Below are positions 1 to 5,529 of a DNA stretch of 6,105 bases, piece by piece (position 1 is the stretch's first letter; the number at the start of each line of letters is the position of its first letter). The translations under genes were made by a program, and so were the position numbers. The notes under the pieces were generated by a model, which made no database searches, was not told the DNA's origin, and saw nothing but the letters and a program-made list of their open reading frames with translations. This stretch comes from Acidobacteriota bacterium (GTDB lineage Bacteria > Acidobacteriota > Terriglobia > Terriglobales > Acidobacteriaceae): assembly GCA_019247235.1 (NCBI GenBank), contig JAFAPG010000512.1, positions 1-6,105 on the forward strand, read 5' to 3'.

Positions 1-853
1 AAGGCTCATCCTCCACCCACGTCCAGCCCCACGGTGCGACCCAAATCCAATGTCCAAAGCGGTAAGGCGCCCATCCCGCGGCGACGCCGCTTGGTACCCA
101 GACCGCGCCGTACTCAGGACTGTTGCGCCAGCTTCCGTACTCGTCAAGGTCTTCGTAGCCAACGACGTCGGGGGAAACGTACCGTGCCGATTCGGAATGA
201 TCGAGCCGCTCGTCGCGGCTGCGAGCCCACTGGTCGAAATCGTCAGGATCCGGTACAGGGTGGACATCGTTGGTCATCGAATTCCCGTTGGTGAATTTCG
301 CTTGTTGATCTGCACGAATTCGCATGGCGGGCCCATCACCGCTGGATTCCCCCTCGCCCCGCCAAACAGTGACCACGGTCTTGTCTCCTTCTGAATCCAC
401 ATCAAAGCGGTAGTCGCCGGGCTTTAGAACGGTGAACGCCTGGTTCGGAGTATCGACTTCGTAGCTCTCATTGTTATACAGACGTCGCACATGCAGGTTC
501 ATGGCACCCTGGTGCAGTTGGAGCTGAACCAAGTTTTCGCTGATATTTGTGAGTGTCAGACTAGTCTCGGAATCCATACGAATGAGCCCGGTGCCCACGC
601 TGATTTCAGCCCGCGAGTCCTTATCCGCCCAGATGTTGTCGGAATTGGTGAGCGGACGGTTGAGGACTGCGGCAATCCAATCGTCGGTTCCATGCGGCTG
701 TACGGAAACTGAACCGGTCATGTACTGCAGCCGGGCGGCTCGTGCCGGGGGATCGGGTATGTTGTCGCTCTGTTCATCTGCCTGCGCCAGTGTTGAAACC
801 GCAAGGGACGCGAACAGCAGGACAAAACTAAAAACGAAGGTACGGATTCTCAT
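1..853 (-). CDS. Exported FecR-like / DUF6600 domain protein, 5' part (C-terminus beyond left edge)
   Basis: An open frame runs from an ATG at 851-853 to the window edge, giving 284 residues with no stop. A strong Shine-Dalgarno (GGGGAGG, 859-865) lies 5 nt upstream and fixes the start. Residues 1-25 form a Sec signal peptide (MRIRT, hydrophobic FVFSFVLLFASLAV, then AQA before Asp26). Residues about 42-165 resemble a FecR-type beta domain: YMTGSVSV, then NRPLTNSDNIWADKDSRAEI, a G-x-x-I-R-M-D segment and a KPGDYRFDV strand. From about 228 (VVGYEDLDEYGSWR) to the edge the protein becomes rich in Trp, Gly and Pro (WAPYRFGHWIWVAPWGWTWV), as at the start of DUF6600 domains. Proteins of this kind recur in Acidobacteriota and Proteobacteria; their function is unknown. 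It is unlike true FecR anti-sigma regulators because it starts with a cleavable signal and has no cytoplasmic N-terminal domain. It probably acts in the periplasm or outside the cell. The family call is made by eye; the coding call is firm. Confidence 0.85.
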   Translation of the reverse strand, partial: MRIRTFVFSFVLLFASLAVSTLAQADEQSDNIPDPPARAARLQYMTGSVSVQPHGTDDWIAAVLNRPLTNSDNIWADKDSRAEISVGTGLIRMDSETSLTLTNISENLVQLQLHQGAMNLHVRRLYNNESYEVDTPNQAFTVLKPGDYRFDVDSEGDKTVVTVWRGEGESSGDGPAMRIRADQQAKFTNGNSMTNDVHPVPDPDDFDQWARSRDERLDHSESARYVSPDVVGYEDLDEYGSWRNSPEYGAVWVPSGVAAGWAPYRFGHWIWVAPWGWTWVEDEP

Positions 854-1060
854 ATAAACCTCCCCGGAATTCCCGGTGTTGCCCCTCCCGAGGTCCGCGT
901 CGCACCTTACAGAAAGAACGCGCGGAGATCGTCTTTCATCGCTATAAACCCCGGACGGTGCCACTAGTTGCGGGGAGATCTTGCGCGTAAGCGCCAGCAG
1001 ATCAAAAACATAGAGAGCTCCTGATAAACTAAAAACAAGGCACATTGGCAAAAGCGCTTC

Positions 1061-1150
1061 GGAGAGGTGGCCGAGTGGTTGATGGCACCGGTCTTGAAAA
1101 CCGGCATACCTGAAAGGGTATCGGGGGTTCGAATCCCTCCCTCTCCGCCA
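1061..1150 (+). tRNA. tRNA-Ser (anticodon TGA)
   Basis: A complete class II tRNA cloverleaf with encoded CCA. Acceptor GGAGAGG (1061-1067) pairs perfectly with CCTCTCC (1140-1146), followed by discriminator G1147 and CCA 1148-1150. The anticodon stem is CCGGT/ACCGG (1088-1092/1100-1104) with loop CTTGAAA, so the anticodon is TGA (1095-1097), reading UCN serine codons. The long variable arm (about 1105-1122) forms ATACC/GGTAT, as expected for serine. The T arm is GGGGG/CCCTC (1123-1127/1135-1139, one G-T pair) with loop TTCGAAT. No convincing -35/-10 pair is visible upstream; TGATAAACT at 1022-1030 is the only -10-like string. No T-run terminator follows. Confidence 0.98.
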
Positions 1151-1174
1151 TTCCCATCGAATCAAAGGGATACG

Positions 1175-1198
1175 TCCCGGCTAAAATCCCGGCTAGGC
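1175..1198. repeat. 12-bp tandem direct repeat just after the tRNA
   Basis: TCCCGGCTA occurs at 1175-1183 and again at 1187-1195, each followed by a different three-base spacer, giving two units of 12 bp. It starts 25 bp after the tRNA CCA end. The preceding GGGA-TACG-TCCC (1168-1178 region) could form a small hairpin overlapping the first copy. Function unknown; two copies this short can arise by chance or slippage. Confidence 0.5.
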
Positions 1199-1226
1199 AA
1201 ACTGCGCATAGCTCATACATCTCGGT

Positions 1227-1253
1227 ATTGGCTCTCGCGAGAACGAAGCCAAT
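1227..1253. repeat. Inverted repeat with internal palindrome
   Basis: ATTGGCT (1227-1233) and AGCCAAT (1247-1253) are perfect 7-bp inverted arms around a 13-nt loop. The 10-bp palindrome TCTCGCGAGA (1233-1242) overlaps the left arm and loop. No T-run follows on either strand, so this does not read as an intrinsic terminator. A protein-binding site or a structured transcript end is possible but not shown. Confidence 0.5.
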
Positions 1254-1419
1254 GTCAAAAATTCCTTCCGTTAACCTTCACATCGGCGTCACAGGTGACC
1301 AGGGACACCCCCGCTACGCGACCTCATGTGAATAATCACAGGCTTCCCGTGGGCGTTAACTGTCGGCAAGCTCCCCATTAAAGACGTTTTCGACCCAATG
1401 TGCGATTGACGTGTCTGTA

Positions 1420-1433
1420 CGTCGTGCACGACG
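1420..1433. repeat. Perfect 14-bp palindrome
   Basis: CGTCGTGCACGACG is identical to its reverse complement over all 14 bases, centred between 1426 and 1427. It lies in the gene-poor stretch, far from any supported start codon. With no central loop it suits a dimeric DNA-binding protein better than an RNA hairpin. It could also be chance or part of a decayed coding sequence. Confidence 0.5.
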
Positions 1434-2244
1434 GCTTGCTTCGGATTAGAGCTTTAACTCTTTCGATGACGATGGAGTATGGTTGACCTGGATCATAAGA
1501 AAAAGAACAAAACTGCAGGGCAGACCGCCTCGGACTCATCGAGTCTGCAGCTGAACGCAAGTCGAGGTAGAGTCTCACTTCCTGAGTTATTCATGTTCAA
1601 AGGGCTTGGGTCTTCATCGTTGAAGTAAACGCTACGCGCCGCACGGCCTGCAATGATTTCCCGACCAGCTTTGTATCTGAACAGCTCGCACGTTCTGCTT
1701 CAAAAAGCCTGAGATGAAACGGAGTTGTTGGAACACCGTCTCCGCGCGCGACTTTGTCTCATCCTCAAAATCGACTTCGACTCCAACCTGAACTTGTAAT
1801 AGGGTACCGCGAGATGCTGGGCAGCAACAGCCAAGCTCGCAGGGCTAAACGGAGAACCTTGCAAGCTAATAATACCGGCGTTGTGTGGACCTATATCGAC
1901 CGGGTAAACACTGCCGCCGCTGGATTCCCTGGCAGCCGCCTTACTTCCGCACACGCTCAGCATACCAGTAATGCCAACGATGATTGATCCTATAACTCTT
2001 GTAGAGGTAAAACTCCGAAGTATACACGTTGTCTACTAATCCACTGGGACACGGGGGTCGCAGAGTTACAGTTGGTTTCGCCCGCAGCCGACCAATCATC
2101 AAGTTCCAAAAGAATTCATTGCGAGATACACCGGCGCCTGACATACGTTTCCCGGCCCAGCCGTCGCTCTCAAGCCATGACTTAGCTTTTACGAAATCGC
2201 GGCCTTCAGTTGAGCGAAGCTAGCGGTATTGGTCGAGTCGCAGC

Positions 2245-2262
2245 GGTAAACCTCGGTTTACC
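2245..2262. promoter_or_regulatory. Operator-like palindrome upstream of the ASH-FN3 lipoprotein gene
   Basis: GGTAAACC (2245-2252) and GGTTTACC (2255-2262) are perfect 8-bp inverted arms separated by TC. The centre lies about 80 bp before the predicted transcription start and the ATG at 2334, outside the -35/-10 core. An activator or a looping regulator would suit that position better than a simple blocking repressor. The short loop argues against an RNA hairpin. The cognate regulator is not in the window; operator function is inferred from symmetry and position only. Confidence 0.45.
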
Positions 2263-2297
2263 AAAGTACAGTAACGGCCATTGCCTTTGGTGATCTA

Positions 2298-2326
2298 TCG
2301 ACTGAAGCCCGATTTTACTGGATAAT
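2298..2326 (+). promoter_or_regulatory. Sigma-70-like promoter, predicted start on or next to the ATG at 2334
   Basis: TCGACT (2298-2303) matches the TTGACA consensus at four of six positions. GATAAT (2321-2326) matches TATAAT at five of six. The spacer is exactly 17 bp. Transcription from this pair would begin about 2332-2334, on or next to the A of the lipoprotein ATG. That fits the missing Shine-Dalgarno upstream of the ATG and suggests a leaderless mRNA. Prediction only. Confidence 0.45.
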
Positions 2327-2333
2327 ATTGGCC

Positions 2334-3011
2334 ATGGAGCAGTTGCGCATAGTTCGTCTGTCTCCTAAGGGCCTTTTGTTTCTGCTGGTCTTTCTGGCCG
2401 GCTTGCCGGGTTGCGGGGGCGGGTCCTCTGGTTCCAACAGCCAAGCGACGGGCAACCCTCAAGCTAGCTTAACTGTATCACCTGCTGCGCTGAATTTCGG
2501 CGACGTGACGGTAGGCGCCAGCTCAACACTCACTGGAACATTGATGGCCTCCAATTCTGACGTTATCGTATCCTCGGCCTCCTGGAATGGAGCGGGGTTT
2601 TCGGTTACCGGAATCACATTTCCGATCACCGTATCGCCAGGCAAAACAACTACCTATACGGTTACTTTTACTCCTTCAGGGGTTGGCGCTGCTTCCGGGA
2701 ACATTTCTTTCACCAACAATGCCACGGATGGCGCGCTACAGCAATCAATCGCGGGCACCGGGACATCTTCGGGACATTCGGTAACTCTCTCATGGACCCC
2801 CAGCGCTTCAGCTGTTGCGGGATACAACGTGTATCGCGGGACGCAAGCAGCGGGTCCGTACTCTAAGCTGAATTCTTCTCTAGTTTCTGGCACGAGCTAC
2901 ACAGACTCGGTCGTTCTGGCCGGCTCCACGTACTACTATGTAGCTAGCTCGGTTGATAAAAATAACCTCGAGGGCGGCTATTCTAACCAGGCCACTGCCA
3001 CAATTCCCTAA
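2334..3011 (+). CDS. Lipoprotein with ASH (choice-of-anchor D) and fibronectin type III domains
   Basis: The protein has 225 residues from the ATG at 2334. Residues 1-26 form a lipoprotein signal (basic start, GLLFLLVFLAG, lipobox LPGC) with the lipidated Cys at 27, followed by a flexible Gly/Ser linker. Residues about 45-144 match an ASH-type domain: LTVSPAALNFGDVTVG, TTYTVTFTPSGVGAASGNI and a closing IAGTGT strand. Residues about 148-225 match a fibronectin type III domain: VTLSWTPSASAVAGYNVYRG, the SYTDS turn, TYYYVASSVD and the final SNQATATIP. No catalytic domain is visible, so it is probably a surface or periplasmic binding or scaffold protein. This domain pair is common in Acidobacteriota. 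A TTG at 2328 in frame is an alternative start, but it lies upstream of the predicted transcription start. No Shine-Dalgarno precedes either codon. The gene converges on the GH12-like gene. Family call is confident; role unknown. Confidence 0.88.
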   Translation: MEQLRIVRLSPKGLLFLLVFLAGLPGCGGGSSGSNSQATGNPQASLTVSPAALNFGDVTVGASSTLTGTLMASNSDVIVSSASWNGAGFSVTGITFPITVSPGKTTTYTVTFTPSGVGAASGNISFTNNATDGALQQSIAGTGTSSGHSVTLSWTPSASAVAGYNVYRGTQAAGPYSKLNSSLVSGTSYTDSVVLAGSTYYYVASSVDKNNLEGGYSNQATATIP

Positions 3012-3274
3012 CGCCTGGATCGAATCATCTCCCCGTCGAATCAACCTGCGTCAGGCATGCAATTTCGGGGGACCAACTTCCGTTGCAAGCACTAATCACT
3101 GGCCTGACGTCATCTGTTTCCCTGTTTCGCCCATTTGGCAACAAAAATAAAGCAACGTTGGCGTCGCCATGACTTGCGGCTCGGGTCTGAACTCGCAGGA
3201 CAGACGACACACGGAGTCACCAAGGAAGACGCTTATTCTCCGAACAAACAAAGAACGGTAGGTGCTTTGGGGGA

Positions 3275-3296
3275 GATTCCGCCTGCGGGCGAAATC
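3275..3296. repeat. Hairpin with UNCG-type loop
   Basis: On the plus strand CGCC (3280-3283) and GGCG (3288-3291) pair around the loop TGCG. Read as RNA this is C(UGCG)G, a stable UNCG tetraloop. The helix extends past one C-A mismatch (3279/3292) by GATT/AATC (3275-3278/3293-3296). No T-run follows on either strand. It could be part of an untranslated RNA or a weak 3'-end structure; no promoter for a small RNA is evident. Confidence 0.4.
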
Positions 3297-3368
3297 GTTG
3301 CAGCAGAGTGTCAAAGGGCTGGATTGACTCCTGTGGCCAATCGAGCCCCATGCAGGGGCCGCAAACCT

Positions 3369-3415
3369 AAGAGAGGAAGGAAGGAAGAGAGGAAGGAAGG
3401 AAGGAAGAGAGGAAG
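3369..3415. repeat. All-purine GGAA microsatellite tract
   Basis: 47 consecutive purines on the plus strand. From 3371 the pattern is GAGA followed by three GGAA units (3371-3386), GAGA followed by four GGAA units (3387-3406), then GAGA and one GGAA (3407-3414). The units thus repeat at two levels, a tetranucleotide inside a 16- or 20-bp block. Such tracts change length by slippage and homopurine strands can adopt unusual structures. It sits between two convergent genes, over 130 bp beyond the GH12-like stop codon. Confidence 0.9.
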
Positions 3416-3551
3416 CGCTAAAAGGTTTATATCTCCCCAGGAAGCGCTGTCCGCATAAGTCGGTAAAGACAGACCAACTAGCCAGCTTGGACCATGGACA
3501 TACTAAGTCTCACGATACGACTGGCACTGTCCCATCGCAGCAGTTGTAGCC

Positions 3552-4505
3552 TTAATTGACGATCGCCTTGAGATTAGTTGGTGGCGCGGGCGCCGTACCG
3601 CCCATGGTTTGTTCAATATCCAGCTTGCTAATTGTCACTGTATAAGATTGCGTAGAGTTGGCTCCGAACTCTGTACCTAGCTCGATTCCTGATAGCCATT
3701 GGTAGCTGCTATTTCCGAACGCCGTCACGCCTGAAGTGAGTAGCGGAAGGAGATTAAGCCTAAGCTGACCCGATGGCAAGCCGGGCATTGTGTGCGGGTA
3801 GAAGAGGACGTTCGTGCCGCCCACATATTCGTCAAAGCTCAACGTGGTTGTGGCGCCGTTTAGGGTGACGGGGGCGTCGATGGTCTTAATAAAGGTGCCG
3901 CCGCCGAAATAGATGAAGCTATAGTAAGGCAATATCTCTACTTCAAGACATTGCGAGGTATCGGTGGGATGATTGGTATTGCACACCCACTCGTCAAATA
4001 GGAGATCCACGTCACTTCCGGCAATGGTACCCGAAAAAGCGTAATTGAAGTCGACAACCAAGGAGGACATCGAAGACAGCTGCTTGGGAAACTGTGGTGG
4101 TTGGGCGTTATAGCAATCGCTGTACGGATCGCAACCGTACAGGATGAAGGGATAGCCGTCGACACCGCCTCCCGGGAGCCCGCTCAAATTGATGGACGTG
4201 GTAAAGGAGCCAGTCCCGCTGTAAGTCTGCGTGATCGTGCCACTGCCGCTCGAGACCCCCCACGGATTGTCATACATCAGCCATAAGGTATTTGAGCTGT
4301 TTGAAGCCTGCGGAACTGGACCGTTAATCCCACTGCTCCCGGGCGCATGATAGGTAGTAGTGGTGGGAGACCCCGTGTTGAGCAGAGAATCCGATGTCGT
4401 GAGCGTTTGGCCCGTGGCCGTACCAAGTAATAATGAGGCCATCCCTATCGCCGCCAGGAATGGGGTCCGAAGCAGATGTCGGTAATCGGTGCGAAGATGA
4501 GCCAT
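3552..4505 (-). CDS. Secreted GH12-like glycoside hydrolase (endoglucanase/xyloglucanase family)
   Basis: 317 residues from the ATG at 4503-4505. The Shine-Dalgarno AGAGAGGA (4511-4518) stands 5 nt upstream. Residues 1-32 look like a Sec signal peptide (two basic clusters, then FLAAIGMASLLLGTATG). Residues about 74-298 follow the glycoside hydrolase family 12 layout: LMYDNPWG (77-83, family N-x-W-G), GYPFILYGCDPYSDC (117-131, family SYP...GC...C), DVDLLFDEW (165-173), CLEVEI (186-191) and GIELGTEFG (273-281). By this alignment Glu188 is the nucleophile and Glu279 the acid/base. Family members cleave beta-1,4-glucans or xyloglucan with retention. The usual E-x-M-x-W around the nucleophile reads E-V-E-I-L, so specificity or activity may differ. 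Cys pairs 125/131 and 175/186 could form disulfides, fitting export. The protein ends in PAPPTNLKAIVN, like the first strand of a fibronectin domain. Family call by motif order, not by search. Confidence 0.78.
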   Translation of the reverse strand: MAHLRTDYRHLLRTPFLAAIGMASLLLGTATGQTLTTSDSLLNTGSPTTTTYHAPGSSGINGPVPQASNSSNTLWLMYDNPWGVSSGSGTITQTYSGTGSFTTSINLSGLPGGGVDGYPFILYGCDPYSDCYNAQPPQFPKQLSSMSSLVVDFNYAFSGTIAGSDVDLLFDEWVCNTNHPTDTSQCLEVEILPYYSFIYFGGGTFIKTIDAPVTLNGATTTLSFDEYVGGTNVLFYPHTMPGLPSGQLRLNLLPLLTSGVTAFGNSSYQWLSGIELGTEFGANSTQSYTVTISKLDIEQTMGGTAPAPPTNLKAIVN

Positions 4506-4645
4506 GATCGTCCTCTCTGTGGCTTCGATTAGGAAAAAGCGTACCAGAGAGCACGGATGAGAGAATAATCATTTGGGACATCTGGGACGGCACGAAAGTA
4601 CAAGGGCCGCTGCTTCTCGGTCATCGGCCGAGCGTCACATTCGTG

Positions 4646-5359
4646 TTAGTCTGCGCCCCGAGCGCGTTTGATACAGGTTTTTTCGTCTCGATAGCCACCA
4701 GGCGCGGCGCCATGGGCTGCCTCCGGCGCAACCTCGGTTTCACGATTGCGCTGCACATGATCGAGCACCGCACCGACTGAAAGGCTAAGCGCCTGCTCGC
4801 CTGAAAGCACCAGATCCGCGTATTCACGCGTAGGCTGTAGGTACAAGGACGCCATGGGTTGAACGGTTTTGGTGAATTGCTTAACTACCGAATCCACGTT
4901 GCGTCCTCGTTCAATCACATCGCGCCGCTTCCGCCTGTTTAGGCAGATCGTGTCGGGGACTTGTACAAACACTTTCGTGGCGGCAAGCTTGCGAAGCTCG
5001 GGCCAATAAAGGGCATACAGTCCCTCAAGGATCAGAAATCGATGCACACAGAAGCGTTCTCGCTGCGGAAAGCGGGTGTGAGTTGCGAAATCATAAACCG
5101 GACGTTCGACGCTCTGGCCCTGATGCAGTGCATGCACCTGCTGTATGAGTAACTCATGATCCAAGGCTGCGGGATCATCGAAATTTTTGCCGGCTCGCTC
5201 ACGGGCAGGTATTGCACTGAGGTCGCGGTAATAGCTGTCCAATTGCAGGATGGAACAGCGCAATTGCACTGCTAAGGCGTTAGCAAGTTCGGTCTTTCCC
5301 GCACATGAAGGTCCGGCAATGGCAATCATGTACAGGTTGGAACTTGGAGCAGAGTACAT
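4646..5359 (-). CDS. udk: Uridine/cytidine kinase
   Basis: 237 residues. It phosphorylates uridine and cytidine to UMP and CMP with a nucleoside triphosphate, in cytoplasmic pyrimidine salvage. Family motifs appear in order: Walker A GPSCAGKT (16-23); DSYYRD (41-46), with Asp41 the likely catalytic base; KNFDDPAALD (58-67); PVYDFATHTR (87-96); LEGLYALY (111-118); the lid RRKRRDVIERGR (142-153); QFTKTVQPM (161-169); and ADLVL (181-185). The ATG at 5357-5359 is preceded by AAGGA (5366-5370) with a 6-nt gap. An internal Met at residue 11 would also keep every motif but lacks that support. Typical bacterial members are about 205-215 residues. Here about 30 extra residues follow residue 205, hydrophilic and with no motif I know. 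The GH12-like gene lies 140 bp downstream on the same strand, but nothing links their functions. Confidence 0.93.
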   Translation of the reverse strand: MYSAPSSNLYMIAIAGPSCAGKTELANALAVQLRCSILQLDSYYRDLSAIPARERAGKNFDDPAALDHELLIQQVHALHQGQSVERPVYDFATHTRFPQRERFCVHRFLILEGLYALYWPELRKLAATKVFVQVPDTICLNRRKRRDVIERGRNVDSVVKQFTKTVQPMASLYLQPTREYADLVLSGEQALSLSVGAVLDHVQRNRETEVAPEAAHGAAPGGYRDEKTCIKRARGAD

Positions 5360-5420
5360 AATTCATCCTTGAGCTCCAGCGCAGGCTGAATCAAATCCGC
5401 CCTGGATGCAAGAATTGAAG

Positions 5421-5448
5421 GGAAAGAAAACGCAGCGAGGTTCTCGCT
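5421..5448 (-). terminator. Possible intrinsic terminator after the Ig-repeat gene
   Basis: On the minus strand AGCGAG and CTCGCT (5443-5448 and 5434-5439) form a perfect 6-bp stem around a 3-nt AAC loop. GCGTTTTCTTTCC (5433-5421) follows, a T-rich run interrupted by single Cs and starting 3 nt after the stem. It lies about 80 bp beyond the stop codon of the Ig-repeat gene and before the kinase start, where a terminator would separate the two. The stem is short and the T-run imperfect, so strength is uncertain. Confidence 0.5.
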
Positions 5449-5529
5449 AGGCTCTCTGCGACTCCCTACTTAATAAGGTGAACAGGGCCAGGACTCCGCG
5501 AACCTGAACTTCTTGCGAGATAGACTCGT

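Larger units (their letters stand above)
1151..2297. other. Gene-poor region downstream of tRNA-Ser, possible decayed sequence
   Basis: About 1.15 kb without a gene I can support. All open frames are short, lack good ribosome sites and match no family I recognise. On the minus strand three stretches look more protein-like than chance but lie in two frames and do not join. They are 2221-1941 (about 92 residues, ending WHYWYAERVRK), 1963-1700 (87 residues, containing SVYPVDIGPHNAGI) and 1793-1632 (53 residues, containing VEVDFEDETKSRAETVFQQL, with no start codon at its head). They could be relics of a frameshifted gene or chance. The region also holds a 12-bp tandem repeat, a 7-bp-arm inverted repeat, a 14-bp palindrome and an 18-bp palindrome, listed separately. 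No copy of the tRNA 3' end, integrase or transposase was seen. Confidence 0.5.
3012..3551. other. Convergent intergenic region without a supported gene
   Basis: This 540-bp gap separates the ends of the lipoprotein and GH12-like genes. It holds an 8-bp direct repeat TCGAATCA (3020-3027 and 3036-3043), a palindromic TGACGTCA (3105-3112), a hairpin at 3275-3296 and a purine tract at 3369-3415. A plus-strand frame at 3135-3458 could encode 107 residues from a TTG. It has no ribosome site, its basic tail is produced by the purine repeat, and it matches no family I know, so it is not called. No classical hairpin-plus-T-run terminator was found for either flanking gene. Confidence 0.6.

Noticed and set aside
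50..857. Plus-strand frames across the left part of the window
   Set aside because: They are antisense to the FecR-like/DUF6600 gene, which has a ribosome site, signal peptide and domain features.
983..994. GCGC-GTAA-GCGC mini-hairpin with a GNRA loop upstream of the tRNA
   Set aside because: Four-base stems of self-complementary GCGC arise often by chance and no associated element was found.
1029..1220. Minus-strand open frame antisense to the tRNA
   Set aside because: Also generated by the tRNA sequence; no ribosome site and no recognisable domain.
1067..1381. Plus-strand open frame of 104 codons starting inside the tRNA
   Set aside because: Its first part is simply the tRNA-Ser gene translated, a known annotation artefact, and the rest has no family resemblance.
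1513..1550. Minus-strand segment with CGATGAGTCCGAGG resembling a hammerhead ribozyme core, within inverted repeats GCAGAC/GTCTGC (1520-1525/1543-1548)
   Set aside because: The needed CUGAUGA is not exact and the conserved GAAA box and third stem are missing, so the resemblance is superficial.
3135..3458. 107-codon plus-strand frame with a basic Arg/Lys/Glu tail
   Set aside because: TTG start without a ribosome site. The basic tail comes from the GGAA repeat and no family is recognised, so coding is not supported.
4324..4593. 89-codon minus-strand frame overlapping the start of the GH12-like gene
   Set aside because: Out-of-frame shadow of the GH12-like gene, which has a signal peptide, ribosome site and family motifs.
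4616..4632. CTCGG/CCGAG hairpin after the kinase stop codon as a terminator
   Set aside because: Only a 5-bp stem with a 7-nt loop and no T-run on the minus strand.
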